NCBI GenBank assembly: GCA_029817715.1
Contig: JARUPY010000396.1
Coordinates: forward strand, 2,232,001 to 2,296,000
DNA length: 64,000 nucleotides
Direction: 5' to 3'
Source of the DNA: Melastoma dodecandrum
Taxonomy: Eukaryota > Streptophyta > Magnoliopsida > Myrtales > Melastomataceae
The position numbers and the translations under genes were made by a program. Below the pieces are notes generated by a model that did not search any database, had not been told where the DNA came from, and saw only the letters and a program-made list of their open reading frames with translations. How positions within the stretch are numbered: position 1 is the first letter of the stretch; each line of letters begins with the position of its first letter. Positions 43,982-54,478 of this stretch are shown here, one piece after another.

Positions 43982-45357
43982 ATGGGGGGCAGTCCGCTTG
44001 GTAACTCATTCGGCACAATTTCTTCAAATTCTTTTAAGAGTTGCTTTACTGCATTAGGAACCCCATCATTTGAATTTACGTCAATAAGGACATCACAACT
44101 TTTCCCATTAATTTTGCATCTGGTGCGAAATAGTTCATGCCTCTACGACTCTTGTTTTCGCTTGTGTGCAAGCATTATTTTCCTCATTACACACACTTGT
44201 TGCTCTTCGTCAGACTCATCTGGACCACAATGAATCTCTTCATCTTCCCCCGAGCAAGAATCCTCTCCACGCTCAATAATTGTCAATTGTTTATGCCTTG
44301 AACAATCGCTAGAACGATGTCCGAGTTGGTTACACTTAAAACATTTTCCAAGTATCGGCTTGGCATTAAGATTATCTTTTCTCGTAACTCAAAATCAACT
44401 GTCTTCTTATTTGCTACTCTCTCTGTTGCCTTCTTGTCGACTTTGATTGTCCGCTGATCTACCCGCACTTTTCTCCATATCCGCACTGAGCCAATGTTTC
44501 CTCCATACTGGCCAACTCTCTTGATGTCTCAAAGATTCATCTTTTAGTGTCAAGTTTATGGCATCAGTTATTGTAGAAAACATCTGGACGCCAATCCTCT
44601 CCCGAAGTGATGGGAGTAAACCACTCATATATCTTGAAACTCGTTGGCCCATCAATTCCATTAGATTATTCCGTTCGCCTAGCCGCATAAACTCCGCAGT
44701 ATACTCATGCACGCTCCGCGGGCCTTGAGAACATGTTTGGTAAAGATGAAATAAGTGTTGTTCCCAATCTGCCGGCAAAAATCGACGTTTCCATAGTTTT
44801 TGCATCTTTTGTCATGTCGATACTTTTGCTTTCCCTTCTCGGCGCCAATCGTCTTGAACTCTCTCCCACCATGCAGACGCTCCACCAGTCAATTTGTATG
44901 CCACCAATTTGAAACGTCGGTCTGGAGGTACATCCATGTAATATAAAAGACAATTTACCTCTACAATCCAATCAATAAACCCTTCGATGCTAAGGCTACC
45001 GTCAAAATCTAGAAAATCAACCCTCTACCAAAAACTATCATGTCTTCCAGACTCTTCTCGATCACGACCATAATTTCTAGCAAAAACATGTGGATGTTGA
45101 TAACCTCGATTGCCTCTACTCAATACACAATAGTCGCGTCTATAAGGCTCTTGTCCTGGAAATTCGCTTGCAGCTTCATCATCTTCTTCTTCCTCCGACT
45201 CTAACTCAGCAAGAACTCCTCGACGATAATTGTTGTGAACTAATAGAATAGTTTCTTCAAACTGTTGTTTACGAAAATGGGTTTCTCGCGACCTCCCCTC
45301 GACCCTCCGATTTTGACCTGCTTCTAGGCGGTCAAAACACTCTGTTAGCATCAACAC
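43982..45357 (-). pseudogene. gag and truncated protease of the Reina-like element
   Basis: Gag core: FDGSLSIEGFIDWIVEVN (44,990-44,940), KLVAYKLTGGASAWWERVQDDWRR, then LWKRRFLPADWEQHLFHLYQTCSQGPRSVHEYTAEF and RVSRYMSGLLPSLRERIGV. A CCHC knuckle CFKCNQLGHRSSDC is intact near 44,340-44,300. The protease starts (CKINGKSCDVLIDVNSND) but jumps straight to the pre-RT linker (EFEEIVPNELPSGLPPM), so most of the protease is deleted. Confidence 0.82.
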
Positions 45358-45505
45358 AGAATGTTGGATCTCTCATTCGAGAGCCTCGAGACTGCTTTGC
45401 ATTGTCCATAAGTCCTACACCCCCCGATCTTCATTAGTGGGATGGTTGTTACTATTGTCGTGGTTACCCAACATTGCTTTCGCAATGACCCGCTCTGATA
45501 CCAAC

Positions 45506-45722
45506 TGACACAGTAGAAACGAGTTTCGGATCAAACTTCGTCGATTCCGTAAAGAAAATAACAACCCCACACCAATTTTCGAAAAATTCTTCAACAACTA
45601 TCTTGCCTGTCTTTGTCAGTCAAACTCTATAAAACAATCACCCCGTCACAATGTTTGGAAAGTAATAAAAAAAAAGGAAATCGTCTTAACAAAATCAAAA
45701 TCAAAGCAAATCATCCACGTCA
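45506..45722 (-). repeat. 5' LTR of the Reina-like element
   Basis: 217 bp; adjacent to the primer site on its inner side and to the ATATG duplication on its outer side. Confidence 0.9.
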
Positions 45723-46540
45723 ATATGGTTCACCATATCCAAGGCAGAAGACGATCACATGGTTGTTTTCCGCAAGCTGTTTGAGCGACCTAGCAAGTAT
45801 TAACTCCGGCTTAATCCGGCCAAGTGCGTTTTTGGGGCAACATCGAGCAAATTTCTCAGTTTCATTGTCAGCAATAAATGCATCGAGATCGACCCCGACA
45901 AAATCAAGGCAATTCGCGATATCCCAACACTAAAGTTAGTTAAGGAGATTCAGGACTTCATGGGCCGCGTTAACTACATTGGAAAGTTCATATGCAACTT
46001 GGCTGATACGTGCAAACCTATGTTCAAGAAATTGAGGAAGATGTCAGATTTGCAAGGTTGCATTCGAGCAAATTAGAAGTTAACTGACAGAACCACTAGT
46101 GCTCATCTCACGAAAGCCGGGGGATCCTCTTACACTCTACCTAATAGTCAAGGACGAGTCGTTTGGAGCAATGCTCGCTCAACAGTTACCAGGCGTCAAA
46201 AGCATGCAGTTTACTACCTCAGTAAAAATTTCACTGATTGCGAGTCTCGATACACGACTTTAGAGCGTACTTGCTGCACTCTTATTTGGGTTCTACACCG
46301 ACTTCGACAATACACTCTCCCCAACGAAATTCTCCTGATGTCCAAGAGGGACCCTGTTAAGTACTTTTCGACAAGTCGACGGTCACGGGAAGAGTCTCCA
46401 AGTGGTAGCGACAACAAGCTGAGTTTGATATCCGATTTTAGACAATTGCAGATCACATTGCAAAATACCTTGGAACGGACAATTCACCTCTGGAGATCAA
46501 ATTATCAGATGAAAACATCCTACTTGTGGAAACATAGAAA
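45723..46540 (+). pseudogene. reverse transcriptase 3' part and RNase H, forward Tat element
   Basis: Picks up where 41,186 stops: ISKAEDDHMVVFRKLFERPSKY, LRLNPAKCVFG, then CIEIDPDKIKAIRDIP-type and RVNYIGKFICNLADTC runs, followed by RNase H (SRKPGDPLTLYLIVKDESFGAMLAQQL). Interrupted by stops (for example after PSKY). Confidence 0.8.
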
Positions 46541-46911
46541 AGATGGACAATGTACTTTGAGGGTGCTGTCAACTCCTCAAGTTCAAGCATAGGAGCTGTG
46601 TTGATATCCTCGGACGGATGGTTTTACCCAATGGCTGCCAAAGCTACATTCCTTGCACAAATAACATTGTCGAATATGAAGCATGCATTCTAGGCCTACT
46701 ACACGCGCTCGACGTGCGGGTTCAATTTATTGATATCCACGGAGATTCAACACTCACTATCTCCCAGACAATGGAGCATGGCGCACAAGGGATCCAAAGC
46801 TTATCTCATATCAAGACTACTTACAAACGCTCACCCATCGATTCACTGACATTGAGTTCAACTATCTCTCACAAACAGACAATCGTTTCGCTTATGCACT
46901 CGCTACCCTAG
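46540..46911 (+). pseudogene. extra RNase H (aRH) of the forward Tat element
   Basis: WTMYFEGAVNSSSSSIGAVLISSDGWF-like sequence in changing frames, then NNIVEYEACILGLLHALDVRVQFIDIHGDSTL, the typical aRH pattern. Supports the Tat assignment. Confidence 0.75.
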
Positions 46912-46999
46912 CGTCAATGATCCCGTTAGCTAGAGAGATGGATATAGAACCTCTCCACATCAACATCGTCGAAGACCCAGGCAGCATACATATAGAGCA

Positions 47000-48140
47000 G
47001 TATCAGCCTTAGGATTCACAACCATGGTTCACGGACATTTAAAGCATACCTGGAGGCAGGAGATTTTCCCCAAGGCAGCACAGGAAATAAGCGCAAGTTC
47101 ATTTGGAGGATCACAGGGGGTTATTTTCTCGATTGCGACATCCTCTGCAAGAAGTCCTTCACAACAACCCTCATGTGGTGCGTCACCCAGCAGGAGTCCC
47201 AAACCATCATGTTCGACATCCATGAAGGCGTTTGGGAACCACACATGAACGGGTACGCTCTTGCCCGTATGATAATGTGTTAGGGTTATTATTGGCTCAC
47301 AATTGAAGCCGACTATATCAAATACGTCAAGATTTGCCACAAATGTCAGATATACAGTGATAAGGTACATGTTCCTCCAATAAGGATCTACCCACTTTTC
47401 GAACCATGGCAATTCTCAATGTAGGGCAATTCCAAAGCATCCAACATGCATCGATTCATACTAGTCGCCATTGACTATTTCATCAAGTGAATCGAGGCGC
47501 GGTCCTTCAAGAAAGTCACTGCAAACAATGTTATACGATTCATGCGCACAAACATCATTACCAGATACGGGGTTCCAAAGTTGTTGGTCACTGACAATGG
47601 TACAAACTTCAATGGAAGCAAATGGATTCTCTCTGCACGGAGTTTCGAATCAAGCATATCCACTCTTCATTGTATCTTCCACAAATGAATGGCACAGTCA
47701 AAGTCGCTAACAAAAATTTGAAGAAGATCCTTCGTAAAATGGTAATCACATATCGCAATTGGCACGAGAAGCTCCTTTTTGCATTACATGCCTACCTGAC
47801 AATGATGCGCATCCAGCAGAAGAAGTCAAACTATCGACTCTCACGATCTCATCAAAAAGCAACATAACAGAAGAAGAGAATGCCAATCATCAACTCGCCC
47901 ATCTCAACTTCATTGACGAGAATGACTCGTTGTAGTTCACCATATGCAATGCTGTCAACAACGCATGTCCAGAGCATTCAATACGAAAGTTAAGCAAATT
48001 AGATACAAACTAGGTGACTTTGTCCTCAAGCAAATACTGTCAAATGTCAAAGTACAGGGGACATTCACTCCAAATTACGAAGGACCATTCATCGTCAAAC
48101 ACGCTTTCTCAGAAGGAGCTACCATCCTAACATAGATGGA
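47000..48140 (+). pseudogene. integrase of the forward Tat element
   Basis: Core in pieces: MHRFILVAIDYFIK then IEARSFKKVTANNVIRFMRTNIITRYGVPKLLVTDNGTNF (47,440-47,610), then a broken stretch, HSSLYLPQMNGTVKVANKNLKKILRKMV (47,650-47,740; E expected near GTVKVAN is lost), NWHEKLLFALHAYL, and the C-terminal KVKQIRYKLGDFVLKQIL..GTFTPNYEGPFIVKHAFSEGATIL (47,985-48,135). Decayed but ordered. Confidence 0.8.
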
Positions 48141-48471
48141 TGGATGAGAACTGTTATAACCGAACGCAAACGCTCTCCGACATTATTACACCTAAGTTGT
48201 TCCAGGTTTCAAGCCGGAGTTTCGAAACAAACCTCATCAGCCAGTTTCTTCGTATCCCCACTAAGTTAACTAAGACAAAGAAGGCTGACAATATACATGA
48301 AAAGAGAGAATCATACAATTAGTGCTCTCTTAACCACATTAAATGAAATTACATGAGCTTATTTCAAATATATCATTTGTCTAGTGGGCAGGGTCAAAAG
48401 CCCATCACACGAACAATATAAAACTCCCATGACAAAGGCGAGGTTGGCATGGTAGCAAAGCTTCGAGCCAA

Positions 48472-48936
48472 AGTCTTATTGTAGTTTCGTGACAATAAGA
48501 CTTTTATTTTTATTTTGGCTAATCTTAAATTTCTTCTAGTGAAAGTCGGCTTTAATATAGTCTGACCCGTATCCTATAACAATGGATTTTCAACATCTCA
48601 TTCATTCGCCTCATAATACACTTTACCAATAGTAACAACTCTTAATAGACAATCATCCGACTTTCATCGATTTTTCATATTTTTTACACCATTAGCAAAT
48701 CTACTAATTCACTTGATTTGTCCATCAAAATTTTAAAATTAAAAACAAAAACATACGAGAGGTTTCAATATAATTTCACATTTTTTTAATTTTTTTTATT
48801 CTTTTTTAGTTGATAAACGAAAATTGGTTTGTTTCGCTTACGCGTAATAAAATTTAATATTGACTAAAATAAAAATAAAAATAAAAAAAGACAAAACATA
48901 AAGTTACGAAAAGATGTTTTAAATTGATATTTTGCC
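48472..48936. mobile_element. truncated second copy of the Mutator-type MITE
   Basis: Reverse-orientation relative of 29,912-30,493; both share GGACAAATCAAGTGAATT, ATATGAAAAATCGATGAA and GGTCAGACTATATTAA. Its right end matches the MITE terminus (ATTTTGCC ends at 48,936). The left end lacks the terminal repeat and stops at a perfect 12-bp inverted repeat (48,471-48,482 with 48,492-48,503). Confidence 0.8.
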
Positions 48937-49620
48937 TTTTTTTACTCAGTCGAGATCACTCCACTAACACCACCTGTGCTATTCTCATCTTTTGGATCAT
49001 TAAATTAAAATCATTGCCTAAAACATAACATCACCGCTGAATGTTATTTTCCATTACTTAATACTACGATAATGGGATTGGCCATTTAATCCGAATATAA
49101 ACACGTTCAAACAATTTTAACTCAGTTTTTATGAAAAGCTTCCCCCTTTTTTATTGATGATAAAAAAATTAACAATGAACAAGACATTAGATTTATAAAA
49201 AAAAAAATAGTCAAAAGAGATTTAAAATATTTTATTTCTTATTTATTTTTATCTTATTATTTGAATTGGGGATGGATTTTTTTTAGTCAGTATCGTAAAA
49301 TTTTAATTTAATTGAACGGTTTCGAAATTAAATGAGGATGGGGTCCGTGAAATAGGCCACGGTACTTCAGCGGTGGACCACTCTACTTACCATGGTCCCG
49401 TCCACAGGGTAACCCTCTCCCCTCCTCCGAACTTCCTTCCACCCCGGCGGCATATCAACTCCCACAACCCCTCTTTTTTACTACTAACTACAACACACGA
49501 CTAACCTCAGTTTCCACCCAAAACTCACCCCCTCCCCCACCCGCTCAAATCAGTACCTACCCGCATTGCGTTCTTCCTCCCGCTTCCGCTATTGATCTCC
49601 CTCTCACACGGATCTGGCAT
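48937..49620 (+). promoter_or_regulatory. promoter and leader region of the IQD gene
   Basis: AT-rich to about 49,330, then pyrimidine-rich (49,420-49,600, CTCCC-type tracts) as in many plant leaders. A donor-like GTGAGT at 49,621 and an acceptor TATTAG at 50,523 suggest a ~900-bp leader intron just before the ATG. No TATA box is obvious. Confidence 0.4.
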
Positions 49621-50534
49621 GTGAGTGGCCACACTAGTTCAGTTTAAATGTAACTCAGCTTCCCGGTGGGTCCTCTGCGGTGGCCCGTGGTTCGTTTTTC
49701 TTTTTTGGTTTCGTTTTTTGTTGGATATTTGATATGGTGGTGTACGAAGTTTCTGGCTCTGGGCTTCGTCGTTTGTTTGGAGTGCAGATCAAAGTTTGTG
49801 CCTTTGGGGGAGTGGGGAGGGGGATACTACTCACTATCCTGCATTGTTGCTTGGTTGGTTTTGTGGATTTGGTTAGATGGGTTTTCTTTTATCTTGACGT
49901 GTGGTGCTGTCGGATCTGGAGCTTCGTGATTTCCAGTGGTTTGAAGCTAACCCAATAGAGAAGATTTCGAGTTTACGGGGATCGAATATGGTTCCAGATG
50001 CATCACTAGTAGCTGGGGTTTGTGGGCATACTTTCTTTGGTGTATAGCGTTGTTGTTTGGTTTGTGAGATTTTGGGATGAGGGAACGGAGGCCGTGGGTT
50101 TCGCATACTCTCGCTTTGGAGCTGCCTGCAAATGGGGGTTATGATCAGTGCTTGGGTGATTTGTTTGTGTCTTGTGTGGCTTTTTCCTGGATCTGGATTT
50201 TTTTTTGTGGTGTTTGTAAGACTGGGTCTCGGTTTTTAGAGGTTTTGTTTGAGGCTTAGAAAACAGGACCCTTCAGGATGGTCCAAATTCCTTGGGCTGA
50301 AATGCATGTGTAGAAGCAGGTGATTAAGGCGTGTTTTCTTGATTCATGGCTATATAACACAGGTATTGAGGTTAAGAGTTTTGAAGTGGCCGAGGAATTT
50401 GATTAGGAGAAGAGTTTTAATGTTTTTGTGCGATTTACTTATAGGATCCAAACAATTTTCCCACACATGCTTATTCGTTCTATCTTCTTCATGACACATG
50501 GGTTAATTGAACCGAAGTATTAGAACCGTGATCG

Positions 50535-53500
50535 ATGGGGAAGTCAAGAGGAGGAAAATGGATCAAGAGTATGCTCTTTGGAAAGAAAACATCAAAATCT
50601 GGCTTATCGAAGGTAAGAGATGTTGGTTCTCATTGCATGAAATTACAAGGAACATTCAATATTGCTGCTTTTTGTAGATTTGTGGTAGAATCGTTTTTCA
50701 TTTATGAAAAACTTAAGAAGCATGACTCAGAACCTAACACGGCGCGTCTTCTTTTGTTGTTTGAAGAAACTCGGGTCTGAGAAAGAATTGGCTATTTCCT
50801 TCGATGCATCGCCTGAGATTTCTGCTCCACAATCTGTTCCTCTCTCAAATGATCATGCTCCCTTGAGGAAGGGGGAAGATAACATAGAGATAGCAAAAGA
50901 TAATATTGCTGCTGTACAACCAAATGCAGTTTCAGCGGAGAAAAGCCTTGCTGATGCTGAAAGAGAAGGAAAAGCTGCTTCACTTGTGCAGGCAACTTAC
51001 AGAGGCTACCTGGTAATGTTCTTCCTGTGCCTGAACTGGAGCTCCCCACCTGGACCAAGTAGAATAGTAACTGACTGAACTTCATTCCTGTGAAGGCGCG
51101 GCGTGCATTCCATGTTCTTAAGGGGATATTAAGGTTGCAGGCACTCATTCGTGGACATTTGGTGAGGCGACAAGCTGTGGCCACTCTCCGTTGCATGCAG
51201 GCAATTGTTAATCTGCAGAGGATGATACGCGGTCAAATGGTAAGACCTAAATTCATGGCAGCCACTCTGAGGTAAATAACCATGTGTGATTCACCAGTGA
51301 TTGCTGTAAACTGTATTAAAAACTGATTCGATATAGAAATCTCATAGGTAGTTGTAAGTTGTACAAAAAATATTCCCAAGAATTCTACTGGACAATTAGA
51401 AGTGTCCAATGTAGAACAAGAGATTTATTTGATGACTGCCACACTATGCTAATTTGGTTGATGGGACTAATTATGCAGTCAATCAAAGGCCAGTGTTTTT
51501 TTCTCCATTGCTGTATTATTCTACAGCTTTCTGCTGTTGAACATTAGTGAAGAACTGAAGATTATTTTGTATTGCTGTAATTTTGTAAGGAAGTAGTGGA
51601 TGGTAGTACGGGACCCTATGATGAAGCTAATGTATCACCCTGCCTGTCATTACAAACATGGACAATTAACATTCCTTGTGTTCTCTAACTTACTCTATAG
51701 TGTATCTGACTACACTTTATCGTCATGGTTCTGTGCTTCTGAAGTCATCTGGAACGAATCCATCATTCAAGTCAGAAAAGCTGTGGAAAAACTCCTTCAT
51801 TTGCAAGGTATGACTGCTATAGTCTTGCGGTGTTTGTCGTGTTTTGATATTCCTTTATGACGTATGCCAATATACACAATAGATGACATGGATTTTGCAT
51901 AGAGGGCAAGAGTTTCGTGCGCTGGATGTATGACATGGCTGTAACGTGGATGAAATAAATATGTTGGATTTTGCCTATAAGATGGTGAAATAATAGATAT
52001 GAAGTCTATGTACGAAACACATAAAGCAAGTGAATGCTTGTCGTAAACTCTAAAGAGCAATATGCGATATCATGATTCCTAACACGCTTTATGGATGAAA
52101 CTTCCCTTCCTGGCTATGATTCTTTACAGCCCTTGGCTTGCTTTTGTGATCCATGGACATTTATGGGTGTCCTGACTGAGATACTTTGCTTTCACAAATA
52201 ATTTATCCTAGGATAGTCTTGGGGATCATGACACGAGAGATTTCAAACAATGTGGTTGGCCTGTCGTGATTGTCTTGTTTGTAGAATGTAGTGTCAAATT
52301 TGGATAATTTTTCATGTATCATGATTTGTTGACTTAGCTCTTCACTCGATTGTTAGCTGCTTGTCTCCTCGCCTTCTGCTGTGCCCTTGAACCTTCACTA
52401 CGATCCTGTGGATCCTAATAATGCTGAAAACTGGCTGGAGCATTGGTCATCTTCCCATTTTTGGGAAGCTCTTCCTCAAGCAAGGAAAAGTGTTGGCTCA
52501 AGGTTTCAGAAACAGCAGAATGCTGGCCAGCATGGGGAAGTGGAACCATCTAGGTCCAAGAGAGTTGTCAGGAAATCTCCGACTAACAATGCTGACAACA
52601 GTTCTGCTTCTGCATCTGATCTTGAAAAACCAATCCGCGGTCTAAGGAAAAGTTCGACTAACAAACCAGACCCAGTGCAGGAGCAAGCTCAAAGTGAGCT
52701 CGAGAAGGTCAAGAGAAACTTGAGAAAAGTTACTGCCGCTAGTATGGAGGTAATGGAAGGTTTGGAAACTGTCACGGAGAAGCCCAAGATAAGCACTACC
52801 GAAACCTCTTCCCCAACTCCGGATGAATCCGTGAAAGGTACAGAAGAAGCTGCTGAAATAATAGATGCGGAGAAAACATCAATTGTTGAAGAGCCCATAC
52901 AAGTTGGTGGTGAATCTCCTGCAAAGTCCTCGCTGATCTCAGAGATGGTAGATTTGGTTCATGAGAACAGCATATCAGTTGAGATTGATCCTTCAGGAGA
53001 TGATCAAAAAGCTAAAGGAAACCCTGCCACCGTGGAAGAGGTAACACCAAAGGAAGAGGAGAGTGGAAAGGTGGTTCACAAGACCAAGCACAGGATGTCT
53101 CTCCCAGCAAAACAGGAATTGTCGGAGGATGTAGCAGTAAATACTTCCAACCTGCCGAGCTACATGGCTGCGACTGAATCTGCTAAGGCAAAGCTCAAGG
53201 GGCACGGGTCAGCTAGGTTCAGTCAGGATGGGGTTGAAAAAGGTTTTGTCAGACGCCACTCTCTGCCATCTTCTCCCAATGGTAAATTGACCTCAATGTC
53301 GCCTCGAGTTCAGAGGCATGTTCATGTGAATGGCAAATCTGGAGGCAGGGAAGATAGCGGAGGTAAGATACGATATGCATGAAAATTTTCTGCAATCCGA
53401 TAGAAGGGAAAGTTTAAGAAGCTCAGGAGTAAGAAATCCGAAGTACATATGATAATTTACAAATGTCATTCATCGTTATTAGTTGTGCCTACACTGAAAT

Positions 53501-53607
53501 GTTAAACAGCTTTAATGGTTACGCTTTCTTAATGATCATTGGTAATGTTTCTCATCTAATGAAAGCTCGGTACTTGAATTGCAGTGAAACCTGGGTGGAG
53601 GAGGTAA
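50535..53607 (+). CDS. IQ-domain (IQD) calmodulin-binding protein
   Basis: Plant IQ67-domain scaffold that binds calmodulin and, in the family, microtubules or membranes; it resembles the IQD28-31 group. Exons I can place: 50,535-50,612 ([18 protein letters not shown], 26 codons), 50,767-51,012, 51,096-51,239 (or to 51,271), part of an exon ending at 51,807 ([18 protein letters not shown]), 52,357-53,362, and 53,585-53,607 (VKPGWRR, stop). The IQ67 region spans residues about 93-156: [54 protein letters not shown]. The long sixth part has [27 protein letters not shown] and a Ser/Lys-rich tail with [11 protein letters not shown] and [14 protein letters not shown] motifs. The exon between 51,240 and 51,745 is unresolved, so total length is not fixed. 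Confidence 0.9.
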
Positions 53608-54478
53608 CTTTGACCTTACCATGAATATGGCAGCTTCCAATAGCGTGTGATCTTCCAGAGGAAATTGAGCAAATGGCATGAGGTGTTGCATTCAGAGCTC
53701 ATCATCTTCATCGTTCATTGGTGGTCTTTGCGGTGAATGTGTATAGTCAAATAGGGATAGGCTTTCGGCTTTCAACTTGTTTTGGTCTGATCTCCGCTTT
53801 GATGTTTCATTTTCGTCACTCATGTTCATCGTGCCTTAACCTTATTTTATGTTAGTGGAAAGTGGGTTTTGTTGTTCTTCTTTGTCCATTCCCCCGTCTT
53901 CTAGTCGTGAGTCTCTTATGATCAGATTGCGGATGTTTATCATTAATGAGTTAGCATAAGCTCTGCTTGCCCTTGGACTCTGGTGGTCGACAACTGCAAT
54001 ATACCATGCCTTTTGTGTTCGACCATTGGAAGAAGCTATTCGTGGAGCTGGCATAAACAACCGACTGGATACGGCGCATACAGTATGAGCGGCAGTGCCA
54101 ATGGCCAGGTTGCCAGATCTTCCTACAATGAGACATGATCGGTTGGACTTCAACCCAAGCAAATCCTCGGTAGCTCTCATATCGTGAGAGTATCAAACCA
54201 CATGCATGACAAATTGAGTAATTTCAACGACAAAAACTACATCGAATAACAAACTGTTCAGATGTTCTTTCCTAACCAGAAAGGGGGGGATGTTGATTAG
54301 GTTCTCGTCCTTGTCCCATGTTGCTCTTACCACGACACCTGAACTTCCCCACTGCCCTTCGGGATTACAAAAGGGTAAGAATCTCTCTATCCCCCGATTC
54401 CAAATTTGCAATCTCGAGTCGATGCCTAGTGTAAAGTTCCAACCTTGATGGATTTTGAACCTCTTTGCATTGTGGGTT
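53608..54478. other. IQD 3' region and intergenic DNA
   Basis: Starts with the IQD 3' UTR. A 112-codon reverse-strand open stretch (54,180-53,842) has no recognisable domain and no good start context; I do not call it a gene. Confidence 0.45.

Larger units (their letters stand above)
41187..45722 (-). mobile_element. Reina-like chromovirus with paired LTRs
   Basis: 4,536 bp with two 217-bp LTRs (41,187-41,403 and 45,506-45,722), TGAC...GTCA ends, and 5-bp duplication ATATG on both sides (41,182-41,186 and 45,723-45,727). A tRNA-Met primer site (TGGTATCAGAGCG on the reverse strand) is at 45,503-45,491. The LTRs differ at about 25 positions by eye, so the insertion is old. Small size, short LTRs and integrase C-terminus fit the Reina clade. 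Coding is gag, (deleted) protease, RT, RNase H, integrase, all with lesions. Confidence 0.9.
33420..48480 (+). mobile_element. Ty3/gypsy Tat-like element split by two nested insertions
   Basis: Forward-strand element with LTR-like promoter (TATA at 33,563-33,570), long Pro-rich gag (33,770-34,548 and 37,225-38,800), protease with G-patch (39,470-40,140), RT (40,511-41,186, resuming at 45,723), RNase H, extra RNase H (46,550-46,911) and integrase (47,030-48,140). It was later entered by a copia element at 34,549 and a Reina-like element at 41,187; removing both restores colinear coding on each side. Many stops and frameshifts. No 3' LTR is evident before the MITE at 48.5 kb, so the right end is probably truncated. 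Confidence 0.82.

Noticed and set aside
53842..54180. 112-codon reverse-strand frame between the IQD and DHQS II genes
   Set aside because: No recognisable motif or splice context, and it overlaps the expected IQD 3' flank.
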